This document shows, one piece after another, positions 16,205 through 23,403 of a stretch of DNA of 64,000 bases. Position 1 is the first letter of the stretch. Each line of letters opens with the position of its first letter. Below the pieces are notes generated by a model. It ran no database searches. It was not told where the DNA came from and was given only the letters and a program-made list of their open reading frames with translations. The translations under genes were made by a program, and so were the position numbers. Location of the stretch: positions 61,452-125,451 of the forward strand of contig NZ_MU078697.1 of the NCBI RefSeq assembly GCF_014078525.1. Direction: 5' to 3'. The stretch is from Nitrosopumilus sp. b3 (GTDB taxonomy: Archaea; Thermoproteota; Nitrososphaeria; Nitrososphaerales; Nitrosopumilaceae).

Positions 16205-17679
16205 TTTTCAGTCACAGAAACCAAAAACATATCATCATAGGAATATTCTGGGAAAAAGTTTGCAACGATTGATTTTTTTAACAACTCCAAATTTGCGCCA
16301 GATACCCTGTACTTGAATCCATCTAAAAGAAACTGAATTACATACCCTTGTGAAGGATCTTGACTAGTGTTGTTCTCATCAAATGCATTCCCTCCAACAG
16401 AAATTAGAGTGTCTCCTATCTGCCAAGTCTCAGAATCATGTTTTGCAAGATTCAGAAAATACTTTTGGTCTTGTGCAGAGACATTGGCAATGTCAAGATA
16501 CACGCTATGGTGTCCCATAGAGGAATAGTCATAGTAACGAGACTCTATTTTGTTGTGACTGGCATCAACCTCTGCAAGGCCGTATCCTGCAAATGACACA
16601 GGAATTGAAGGGTGGTTTGGATGAGATTTCTTTACAGAGTCTGCAATTGCTTTTGAGCCCTGATGAATTTCTTGTGCAGACATGGAACGTCCGTAACCGA
16701 CAACTCCGTTTTTCTCTACAGTCCACACGGGAGGTTCTATGTACAATGAACCGTTCTCATCCATTGACAAATCAAGATATGGCAATGCCATAGGAGAGGT
16801 AATCAAGACAGGATCAGTGTTTTGTATAATCAGGCCGTCAATTGCACGATATACTGTTCCCCAGCAAGGATCTTCCAGCCTTTGTCGTCCCCCATCAGGC
16901 CAGTACTTTGTTACGCAATGATCAGTGGAGATAGATACTGCACTGTATGCCCTAAATGCAGAGACGTCATTTGCATCGCCTCCCAAATGTTCTGAAAGTC
17001 TTATCAGCACAAATTTTTGAAAGACGTCCCTGTTTTCAGTGTCTTCAGGATTTGGATAGTAAAAAAATTCCATAGAATTGGGCTCCATTAATGTGATTTT
17101 GGACCAATCAATTTCCTCTTCCTTATTTTCTAGTCCACAAACATATTGTAATACATAGAATTTTTCAGCAGACATTGCAATACCCATGCCAATCTTTGAT
17201 GCATCAGGGCTGAAGATTATTCCATATGATTCTGATTCAGACACTACTTGATTCATGTAATATTTGACAAATGGCTCCAACTCGCCAGGATATCTAGTGT
17301 GCTCAGATGCAAAGGCCACACCACGAACAGTTGCAGGATTGTTGTCATTGCCTACACATCCATACCCATATGACTTTACAACATCATTTTCATCTTGACT
17401 GACAATCTCAGCATATTCAGTAGAATTGGCATTTGCAATACGCAAAGCCTCTTTGTATGCTATTTCACTTAGTTTTGCATCCATGTTTATGGCAGAGAGG
17501 TTTTTTTCAGCTCGATTTTGATTAATCCAATCAAGGAATCTGTTTTTCATTGGTTCTGCATCAATGAACTCTGTCCTAGTCAAAGGTTCACGAGAATCAG
17601 TAAGTCCAATAACTGCAAAAGAGAATCCCAAAAACAAAATGGCAACAATCACAGAAATTATGATGATTTTATTGTTCAT
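16201..17679 (-). CDS. Secreted protein with CAP-like and degenerate Rieske-like parts
   Basis: The ATG at 17,679 (MNNKIIIISVIVAILFLGF) gives a signal anchor; the upstream in-frame TTG at 17,694 is less likely. Residues about 45-185 look like a CAP/SCP domain (NRFLDWINQNRAEKNLSAINMDAKLSEIA, then YGIIFSPDASKIGMGIA and YVLQYVCG). Residues about 220-310 resemble the Rieske fold: an HC pair near STDHCVTKYW, then DPCWGTVYRAIDG, ALPYLDLSMDENGSLYIEP. The cluster histidines of real Rieske proteins are missing, so no Fe-S cluster is expected. Both calls rest on pattern only. Confidence 0.55.
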   Translation of the reverse strand: MNNKIIIISVIVAILFLGFSFAVIGLTDSREPLTRTEFIDAEPMKNRFLDWINQNRAEKNLSAINMDAKLSEIAYKEALRIANANSTEYAEIVSQDENDVVKSYGYGCVGNDNNPATVRGVAFASEHTRYPGELEPFVKYYMNQVVSESESYGIIFSPDASKIGMGIAMSAEKFYVLQYVCGLENKEEEIDWSKITLMEPNSMEFFYYPNPEDTENRDVFQKFVLIRLSEHLGGDANDVSAFRAYSAVSISTDHCVTKYWPDGGRQRLEDPCWGTVYRAIDGLIIQNTDPVLITSPMALPYLDLSMDENGSLYIEPPVWTVEKNGVVGYGRSMSAQEIHQGSKAIADSVKKSHPNHPSIPVSFAGYGLAEVDASHNKIESRYYDYSSMGHHSVYLDIANVSAQDQKYFLNLAKHDSETWQIGDTLISVGGNAFDENNTSQDPSQGYVIQFLLDGFKYRVSGANLELLKKSIVANFFPEYSYDDMFLVSVTEK

Positions 17680-17680
17680 G

Positions 17681-17749
17681 TTATGTTTTTCCAAAAATTA
17701 TTGATGTTAAAAGGATTCCAACAGTAAGAATTTTGTATCTAGTTTTCAT
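17681..17749 (-). CDS. Orphan leader peptide, 22 aa
   Basis: MKTRYKILTVGILLTSIIFGKT then a stop: it is the MKTR signal anchor seen on the neighbouring genes but with no mature part. Its start overlaps the upstream stop (ATGA) and its stop is one base before the next ATG. It may be a remnant of a deleted or frameshifted gene, or a small membrane peptide used to couple translation. Confidence 0.45.
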   Translation of the reverse strand: MKTRYKILTVGILLTSIIFGKT

Positions 17750-18156
17750 ATTTTAGAGAATCCAATTATTGAAATTATTTGAGCATTATTTACACTCATT
17801 CCAAGTTTTCCATCTTCAAGCGTATATGGTATCTCTACACCATCAGACAACACTGCAATTGAGACGATGTTTTTGTCAGGAAATAATTTTTGCAGTATAG
17901 GCAATGGGTCATCCATGTGAATAAATCCATCAATGTTTTTACTCGTTGTAATTATTATTGCTTGCATCTCATCTTCAACAGTAATAGAGTATACATCCAT
18001 GTTAGATGCTATTGCAAAGCCATTTGTGACTTGAGTGATTCTAGGATCAATATCTTGAGTGTAATGCGTGCCACCTGACATATTACTAATTATGAATGGA
18101 AGAGATATCGCCACTCCTATAATTATAGGTATTATTATCAAAACTCTAGTTTTCAT
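17746..18156 (-). CDS. Membrane-anchored small surface protein, 136 aa
   Basis: MKTRVLIIIPIIIGVAISLPF is a signal anchor. The mature part is beta-rich with no cysteines in pairs: FAIASNMDVYSITVEDEMQAIIITT and KNIVSIAVLSDGVEIPYTLEDGKLGM. It ends by overlapping the 22-aa leader frame. Not recognised. Confidence 0.6.
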   Translation of the reverse strand: MKTRVLIIIPIIIGVAISLPFIISNMSGGTHYTQDIDPRITQVTNGFAIASNMDVYSITVEDEMQAIIITTSKNIDGFIHMDDPLPILQKLFPDKNIVSIAVLSDGVEIPYTLEDGKLGMSVNNAQIISIIGFSKI

Positions 18157-18499
18157 TTCCTTCTCCACTATCAGCAGTTATTCTTACTAGCTGCATATTC
18201 TCATCCATAGTAATTTTCAGTCGTTTAGCATCTCCCTGTTTTTCTTCAACAAACTCATACTGGCAATACCTTGGCATGTTTTCCATATTTCCCAAATTGT
18301 TAAACTTTGAATCAGGATGATTATCCAAAAAATTCTTTACGACAAGAAAATCTGTTTTTCCTCTCAACCATTCTTCAGAAACATCACAATCCAAAGGAAA
18401 CAGACGTTCAAAAGACAGTGCATTCATGTACAAGACAGCACCAATAATAATTACAGAAAAAGCAGTAACAGAGAACCAAAATATTTTTCTAGTTTTCAT
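18146..18499 (-). CDS. Membrane-anchored small surface protein, 117 aa
   Basis: MKTRKIFWFSVTAFSVIIIGAVLY is a signal anchor followed by about 90 extracellular residues with two cysteines (DCDVSEEW and RYCQYEF) that could form one disulphide. An AGGTGAT stretch lies before the start. The gene overlaps the next one by 11 bases. Not recognised. Confidence 0.6.
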   Translation of the reverse strand: MKTRKIFWFSVTAFSVIIIGAVLYMNALSFERLFPLDCDVSEEWLRGKTDFLVVKNFLDNHPDSKFNNLGNMENMPRYCQYEFVEEKQGDAKRLKITMDENMQLVRITADSGEGNEN

Positions 18500-18511
18500 T
18501 TTCTTTATCAC

Positions 18512-18670
18512 CTAAATCACTGTACACTGTTTTCTTCCACTAAATAGAAACTGCTCACAAAAAAGATAGACCGATTCTTGATCATCGTATTCGATATGAT
18601 AATTCAAAGATATAGGAATTAAAATAGAAAAAATAATTATTCCAAGGATAATCAAAGTTCTAATCTTCAT
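18512..18670 (-). CDS. Very small membrane-anchored protein, 52 aa
   Basis: MKIRTLIILGIIIFSILIPISL is a signal anchor; only 30 residues follow, with two cysteines. The start lies inside the 3' end of the upstream gene (18,660-19,883). It may be a reduced copy of its neighbours. Confidence 0.55.
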   Translation of the reverse strand: MKIRTLIILGIIIFSILIPISLNYHIEYDDQESVYLFCEQFLFSGRKQCTVI

Positions 18671-19883
18671 TTTCTGGTTCCGGTTCAGGTATGGGTTCGG
18701 GTTCAGGCGCACCCATCACATAATCAAGGGTCGGAGTGTATGGAACATGTGGTACATTCAAGTCCATTGGTTCTATCATCTTTAATAATTCACCAAGACC
18801 AATATCCATTGTAGCCCTGACATAGATTCTATCATCTCTGTGAATAATTATTGTTGAATAATGCGGTCTGTTTGGCTCATCAATTTCATATCCTTCTGCA
18901 AATGTTCCACGAAGATCATAGAATATTTTTCCTTCTTCTCGTTCAGGGTTTAGTTTGTAATGTGTATTGTTGAAATTTATTCCCATTGGGTGGTGAGACA
19001 CTTCCAGTCCATTGGAATAGTAAAGAGTTGCCTTTCTTCTATCATTAGAAATTTTGATTTTTTCAAGTTCTGTTCCTTCTGGAAGATATGGTGTGCCAAG
19101 TGTGTAATTCAGATAAGATTCTGCGTCATTGATAGAATAGACGTATGTGTTCTTGTCAGCATAGTTTCCTTCAGGAATGGGGTTAGGTTCGGGTTCAGGT
19201 TCAGATGCCAATTCATTATTTGTTACTCCCGGAACCCAGCCAACACCAGGATATAGTTTGTATCCTGCATCTAGCATTAGGTCTCTTTCTGCTATTGATG
19301 AGATGATCAGTTTTCTTTCGACTAGTTTTAGCAAAGTTTGTTCTTTTACACATGCAGGAGAGCCATTATTTTTTGTAACCAGAGTCAATGATTCTCTGCA
19401 TTGTATTTCATCAGCTAGAACACCAGACTTGAATTGCTTTAGTGGAGATAAAATTTCCTGCGGAATTGGATAAACTATTGGATCTAAAGATGCACCAACA
19501 TAGTTTTGTCGTACACCAAAGTTCCAATCCATAGATTGAATTCCGTTTTCCAATACCATATAGTAATTTCCAACCTCCCAATGTTCGGGAATAGTGAAAT
19601 TAAAGCTAAAATCCCCAGATTCACTTGTATCTGGATTTAGAGTTAAAACCAGTTTACTTGAATCCTCATAGTTTTTGAAAATGTTAGTAGTGAAATCATC
19701 TACATGTTGCTTAAAACTTCCATTAACAAACATAGTTTCCCCTGGAGAAATAATATTTTGCGAGATATCCATTATTTGTCCAGGAACTTCAATTATTCCA
19801 CCACCATTAAACGCATCAGAGTAAGGAATTCCTACAGATCCAATAATTCCAATTAAGATGATTATCAAAAATCTAGTTTTCAT
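18660..19883 (-). CDS. Secreted surface protein with Pro/Glu linkers, 407 aa
   Basis: The ATG at 19,883 gives MKTRFLIIILIGIIGSVGIPYSDAF, a signal peptide. Then come an Ig-like beta domain (ISPGETMFVNGSFKQH ... YYMVLENG), a short module (SPLKQFKSGVLADEIQC ... SPACVKEQTLLKLVER) that recurs in secreted thaumarchaeal proteins, a Pro-Glu linker, a beta domain and a PEPEPIPEPEPENED tail. The linkers suggest cell-wall extension. Function unknown. Confidence 0.65.
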   Translation of the reverse strand: MKTRFLIIILIGIIGSVGIPYSDAFNGGGIIEVPGQIMDISQNIISPGETMFVNGSFKQHVDDFTTNIFKNYEDSSKLVLTLNPDTSESGDFSFNFTIPEHWEVGNYYMVLENGIQSMDWNFGVRQNYVGASLDPIVYPIPQEILSPLKQFKSGVLADEIQCRESLTLVTKNNGSPACVKEQTLLKLVERKLIISSIAERDLMLDAGYKLYPGVGWVPGVTNNELASEPEPEPNPIPEGNYADKNTYVYSINDAESYLNYTLGTPYLPEGTELEKIKISNDRRKATLYYSNGLEVSHHPMGINFNNTHYKLNPEREEGKIFYDLRGTFAEGYEIDEPNRPHYSTIIIHRDDRIYVRATMDIGLGELLKMIEPMDLNVPHVPYTPTLDYVMGAPEPEPIPEPEPENED

Positions 19884-20293
19884 TGACATTCAAGTGCTAA
19901 ACGCACCCCTCTATCTTCAAGAACTGATTCAACTTCATCTAGTTGTTCCAAGGATTCTATCAATCTCATACCACTGCTCTCAGGTGACCACAGACCTTCA
20001 ATGCTAATGCGTAATTTTTCATTTTGCATGTCAGTTATCAAGATATACCTGTCTGACCAATCAAATCGCCAATCTAATTTTTTAATCTCATTTAGAACGG
20101 TTTTTGCAAAAACTTCCCGGTCTATTTTGTGAGTTGTTTGGACTAGAATTTGTGTATTACAATAGACATCATTTTCAGGTAGGTCATAGGTTGGATTCAT
20201 CTTTATTGGAAAATCAATCAGGATCGTTCCTGTAATTATTAGCGAAAATCCCGCCACAATTATGCCAACTATTATCACTGCTCTAGTTTTCAT
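19880..20293 (-). CDS. Membrane-anchored small surface protein, 137 aa
   Basis: MKTRAVIIVGIIVAGFSLIITGTIL is a signal anchor. The remainder (VYCNTQILVQTTHKIDREVFAKTVLNEIK, WSDRYILITDM) is alternating strand-helix. Its stop overlaps the next ATG (ATGA). Not recognised. Confidence 0.6.
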   Translation of the reverse strand: MKTRAVIIVGIIVAGFSLIITGTILIDFPIKMNPTYDLPENDVYCNTQILVQTTHKIDREVFAKTVLNEIKKLDWRFDWSDRYILITDMQNEKLRISIEGLWSPESSGMRLIESLEQLDEVESVLEDRGVRLALECQ

Positions 20294-20295
20294 AT

Positions 20296-20529
20296 TTACT
20301 CCACTGAAATGTACTCTATTTTTTCACCGCAAAAGGGGCAGTAATCAATGGGTGTAAGAGTGTCTTTTTCTACAATGCAGAACTTTCCAATTTTCCCACT
20401 CCAAGATTTTACAACTGAGACATATTTCTTTAATTTCTCACAGCAAAAATCCAGTTCATCTTCACTTTTGAATTCAGTAAAAGAGACAAATTCAAAAGCC
20501 TGAATATCTTTGCGTACATATACTTCCAT
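20296..20529 (-). CDS. Small protein with C-terminal CPFC knuckle, 77 aa
   Basis: About 50 residues of mixed strand/helix with a CC pair (residues 29-30) precede a C-terminal zinc half-knuckle (DYCPFCGEKIEYI). Lacks a signal sequence, so it is cytoplasmic. It is the first gene of the surface-protein train; its stop is 2 bases before the next start. Confidence 0.55.
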   Translation of the reverse strand: MEVYVRKDIQAFEFVSFTEFKSEDELDFCCEKLKKYVSVVKSWSGKIGKFCIVEKDTLTPIDYCPFCGEKIEYISVE

Positions 20530-20577
20530 GAATCAAACTCAATATAGGAAGTTCATAAAGTGTTCTAATCTTTTGTA

Positions 20578-20640
20578 AATAGATGGTGTGAGGTAAACGG
20601 TCTGGGAATTAGCCTCCAACCTATCTATTATGTTTTTAGT
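20578..20640. other. Hairpin in the leader region of the surface-protein train
   Basis: AATAGATGG ... GAGG (20,578-20,593) pairs with CCTCC ... ATCTATT (20,613-20,629) with small bulges around a 19-base loop, then a T-rich tract on the plus strand. It sits 50-100 bases upstream of the 20,529 start. It may be a terminator, a leader structure or a small RNA. Nothing else is seen in the 240-base gap. Confidence 0.4.
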
Positions 20641-20768
20641 TATTTATATCATAATAAAAGCAACACGAATGAATCGTTCATACAAATTCTCAGTGTTTCC
20701 TAAATACTATTTTGCAATAATCATATCCAGTTGGAGCTTTCACCAAGTTACCTGATTCGGTTTTGGTC

Positions 20769-21041
20769 TCAAGTTTCAATGTTATAATATCGATAAATAG
20801 GAACTTTGTTTTCCACACCAAGTCTTTCTCTTTTGATTAATTGTTTAGAATAACATTTTCTCAAACATGTATCAATTTCTTTATGATCAATTGTTGTTTT
20901 CAGATCCTTTTCAATATCAGAAGAACCTCTTTTAATTATAGATAGAATTTGGCGTTGTAATTCAAATAATTCCTCTCTAGTGTATGGGCGATCTAAAAAA
21001 TATCTATCATCATAGCCTAGAATCGGAGGTTCTGAAACCAT
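20769..21041 (-). CDS. Small cytoplasmic protein, possibly winged helix, 90 aa
   Basis: RPYTREELFELQRQILSIIKRGSSDIEKDLKT followed by KEIDTCLRKCYSKQLIKRERLG and a final strand pair VPIYRYYNIE look like helix-turn-helix plus wing. No close family recognised. A 29-codon frame starts at TTG one base out of phase near its stop. Confidence 0.5.
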   Translation of the reverse strand: MVSEPPILGYDDRYFLDRPYTREELFELQRQILSIIKRGSSDIEKDLKTTIDHKEIDTCLRKCYSKQLIKRERLGVENKVPIYRYYNIET

Positions 21042-21074
21042 ATCAAATTAACAAAAAAATAAAGCATAAAGTTT

Positions 21075-21164
21075 TTGGAAGCCAGATAGATTATTCTTGT
21101 AGAGTGGGATTATCTTGCTCAGGAATAATCATTTCGATGAAGATATTGTGCATCCAGCTTCCAA
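21075..21164. ncRNA. Nested inverted repeats, candidate structured RNA
   Basis: TTGGAAGC (21,075-21,082) pairs with GCTTCCAA (21,157-21,164), extended by a further GAT/ATC; inside, GATTATTC (21,089-21,096) pairs with GAATAATC (21,123-21,130). Two nested stems at consistent spacing in a gene-free gap between divergent genes suggest an RNA fold or paired protein sites. Strand is not resolved. Confidence 0.35.
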
Positions 21165-21254
21165 TTATATAATATGTTATTAACTTAATAAAATTCAGTG
21201 TTTGAAGGTTTTACACAAACACAATATCATGTATTATTAACATCATAATTTTTC

Positions 21255-21626
21255 ATGGGACTAAGTGCTCTAGTGATAGACGATTCTAAATTCATGAGAG
21301 AAAGCATAAGGGAGACTCTAGCTTACCTGAAGATTGGCTCAATTATTGAGGCCAAAAACGGCATAGAGGGAGTCAGGGCATTTATGAAGCACAAACCAGC
21401 CTTGGTGACAATAGACTATGAGATGCCAGGATTAAACGGCATAGAGACTGCAATGAAGATTCGAGAGATTGACAAGAATGTCATGATGATAATTGTCACA
21501 TCCATCAAGTCAAACATGATAGCAGTAAAGAGCGGAAAGATTCCAAATCTAGGATACATTACAAAGCCAATTGATCCTATCATGGTCAAAGAGACCATTG
21601 CAAAGTTGCAAAAGGCAGGAAACTGA
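21255..21626 (+). CDS. CheY-like response regulator (casposon cargo)
   Basis: A single receiver domain of 123 residues: acidic pair DD at 9-10, phospho-acceptor D54 in VTIDYEMPGLNG, Thr in IIVTS and Lys in YITKPID. The best resemblance is to CheY-type proteins that act by protein contact. It is followed 6 bases later by a second receiver. A TATTATTAA box lies about 25 bases upstream. Confidence 0.85.
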   Translation: MGLSALVIDDSKFMRESIRETLAYLKIGSIIEAKNGIEGVRAFMKHKPALVTIDYEMPGLNGIETAMKIREIDKNVMMIIVTSIKSNMIAVKSGKIPNLGYITKPIDPIMVKETIAKLQKAGN

Positions 21627-21632
21627 TGTAAA

Positions 21633-22064
21633 ATGAGCATCAGGGCAAACAATCCTCTACGATTCTGCAAGATTCTCATTGCAGATGATTCTGCATTTTT
21701 TAGATCATCAGTAAAGAAGATTCTCACCGAGGCAAACATTGGAAGCCGTTTTTATGAGGCAAATGACGGACAGGAGGCAGTATCAAAGTACGTACAGTTC
21801 AAACCAGACGTTACAATTATGGACATTATAATGCCAAACATTGATGGTGTAAAAGCTACAATGGCAATAAAACATCATGATCCAAATGCCAAGATTATTG
21901 TCATCTCTGCCAAGGAAAACAAAGAAACGGTAGAAGATGTGGTAAACAAGGGTGGTGCAAAGGATTATGTCCTCAAGCCTTGTGATTCTAGTGCAATAGT
22001 TATGGCAGTATCAAAGCAGGTCGTAGTTAGCAGACTAAAAAAGTCAGCTCCAAAATTAAAATGA
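21633..22064 (+). CDS. Second CheY-like response regulator (casposon cargo)
   Basis: Receiver domain with DD at 18-19, phospho-acceptor D64 in TIMDIIMPNIDG, SAK motif and Lys in VLKPCD. The 13-residue N-terminal extension is basic. Together with the preceding gene it forms a two-receiver operon without a kinase, so it must rely on host kinases. Confidence 0.85.
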   Translation: MSIRANNPLRFCKILIADDSAFFRSSVKKILTEANIGSRFYEANDGQEAVSKYVQFKPDVTIMDIIMPNIDGVKATMAIKHHDPNAKIIVISAKENKETVEDVVNKGGAKDYVLKPCDSSAIVMAVSKQVVVSRLKKSAPKLK

Positions 22065-22099
22065 AATTTTTGCTTTTTAAAAACACGGAATAAGTAATT

Positions 22100-22375
22100 T
22101 CAGTTTTTCAATAATTTTATAAAATTATCAATATCAGACTCCATTAAATTTGCAGATAGTGCTTTTTGGATTGATTGGAATATTTCATCGTATTGGGAAT
22201 GATACAATTGGAGTAAAATACCCTTCAAGATTTCAGGATGATCAATGCAGTCATCTAATGTCAAGAGGTATTTTGATGATAATATAGCTTGTACCTTTTC
22301 TAATTCAGACAGACCGATCTTTAGCATTGCTTGCTCTACTGCAAGTCTTACTGCATGTTTATTGACATTTGACAC
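22100..22375 (-). CDS. Small all-helical protein, 91 aa
   Basis: NVNKHAVRLAVEQAMLKIGLSELEKVQAIL and later helices (HPEILKGILLQLY, YDEIFQSIQKAL) indicate a helical bundle. It sits convergent with the CheY pair. Its position next to two receivers makes a role as their partner possible, but that is inference. No family named. Confidence 0.55.
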   Translation of the reverse strand: MSNVNKHAVRLAVEQAMLKIGLSELEKVQAILSSKYLLTLDDCIDHPEILKGILLQLYHSQYDEIFQSIQKALSANLMESDIDNFIKLLKN

Positions 22376-22412
22376 AAGATAAGACGCTGTGATTGTTATT
22401 TATCACTTTGTT

Positions 22413-22521
22413 AACATCGTAAGATATTATATAGAAAAATCATTTCAAAAGAACAGAATAACCTCTCAAAGGGAAGTAGTTGAAAAGAGTACAACTTCCC
22501 AATGAGAGTTTATCGATGTTA
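22413..22521. ncRNA. Long hairpin, candidate structured RNA
   Basis: Outer TAACATCG (22,413-22,420) pairs with CGATGTTA (22,514-22,521). Inner CTCTCA/TGAGAG, GGGAAG/CTTCCC and TTG/CAA pairs (22,463-22,508) close a loop AAAAGAGTA. The gap of 210 bases between genes holds nothing else. It could be a small RNA, or a leader of the 22,375 gene on the minus strand. Confidence 0.4.
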
Positions 22522-22587
22522 GTCAACCTAGGAAAAACAGACTAATCATTTCTTGTCTGTGTAAAACATTCATGCAGTCAGACAGTT

Positions 22588-22776
22588 CTATAATTGACTC
22601 AGATATTCAGTATGGCTCTTGGAATTCTCAAATGCCTTTTGCAGTCTTGATTCTAGTTCTGCCTTTTCCTGTACGTCTACAATCCATTGCTCTAGCTGTG
22701 CCTTTATGATCAATTCCTCCCACGATAGGTTACCATCTATGATGTTTTCAGAATCATATCTCAAATTAGTCGCCAT
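22588..22776 (-). CDS. Small helical protein, 62 aa
   Basis: SWEELIIKAQLEQWIVDVQEKAELESRLQKAFENS is one long amphipathic helix. ATG at 22,776. It faces the ribbon-helix-helix gene at 22,832 across a 55-base promoter gap. Not recognised. Confidence 0.5.
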   Translation of the reverse strand: MATNLRYDSENIIDGNLSWEELIIKAQLEQWIVDVQEKAELESRLQKAFENSKSHTEYLSQL

Positions 22777-22831
22777 AGGTAGTATTCATTCGTACCCCTT
22801 CTTAATAGGTCTTACTAATTATCTCTAAATC

Positions 22832-22978
22832 ATGAAGAAACAAAAGCTCAGCATCGCCATAGACCAAGACCTGCTTGAGTGGATAGAGACTCAGATCAAG
22901 ACATCCAGATTCGCAAATTACTCTCATGCCATACAATACTCTGTTAGACAATTAAAAGAAAATGAAGAGAAATCATAA
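22832..22978 (+). CDS. Ribbon-helix-helix DNA-binding protein, 48 aa
   Basis: KKQKLSIAIDQDLLEWIETQIKTSRFANYSHAIQYSVRQL has the strand-helix-turn-helix order of Arc/CopG/ParD proteins. Probably a repressor or antitoxin of the element. Too short to be found by usual cut-offs. Confidence 0.65.
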   Translation: MKKQKLSIAIDQDLLEWIETQIKTSRFANYSHAIQYSVRQLKENEEKS

Positions 22979-23059
22979 TATCAAAAGTTAAGATATGAAA
23001 TTGTTCATAGATATCAACATCTAAGAATTATTAACAAATGAGCCTATGATGGTAATATT

Positions 23060-23158
23060 ATGGGAAATAGAGCAAAATGCAAAATATGTGGACAGATACT
23101 ATACAGTGAAGGTTTTTTGAGAAAGCATTGTAGAACTGTACACAAAGATGAAAATTAA
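23060..23158 (+). CDS. C2H2 zinc-finger mini-protein, 32 aa
   Basis: KCKICGQILYSEGFLRKHCRTVH is a single finger with C7xxC10 and H23-x5-H29. Its stop codon overlaps by 4 bases the stop of the convergent ribbon-helix-helix gene. Single-finger proteins of this size are common in archaeal mobile elements. Confidence 0.6.
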   Translation: MGNRAKCKICGQILYSEGFLRKHCRTVHKDEN

Positions 23159-23298
23159 CTAAGACATTTCTTTAATGAATCATTAACAACTCTAGAAAGA
23201 CTAACGTTAGATGCAGAGTCTCTAATCTGCTTTGCCTGTAAGTGTCTTAGTTTTTTTAAAACATCAGCATCAAGTACGATGGTTATCCTATTACCCAT
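23155..23298 (-). CDS. Ribbon-helix-helix DNA-binding protein, 47 aa
   Basis: MGNRITIVLDADVLKKLRHLQAKQI then a second helix (SLSRVVNDSLKKC) is a CopG-type fold. The ATG at 23,298 is chosen because the upstream extension to 23,370 does not belong to the fold. A close relative is at 24,404-24,544. Confidence 0.65.
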   Translation of the reverse strand: MGNRITIVLDADVLKKLRHLQAKQIRDSASNVSLSRVVNDSLKKCLS

Positions 23299-23403
23299 AT
23301 TGCTTTTGTAATGATTTTTCTCATTATTATACCTCACACATGATTGTTCAGTATATTCTGCGATCAACAAAAACTATTTCTAATAGAGTAATAGTTTGTG
23401 GTC

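Noticed and set aside
20690..20775. A 29-codon frame (KLETKTESGNLVKAP) after the 90-aa gene
   Set aside because: Starts at TTG one base out of frame, with no ribosome site; could be a frameshifted end but is not supported.
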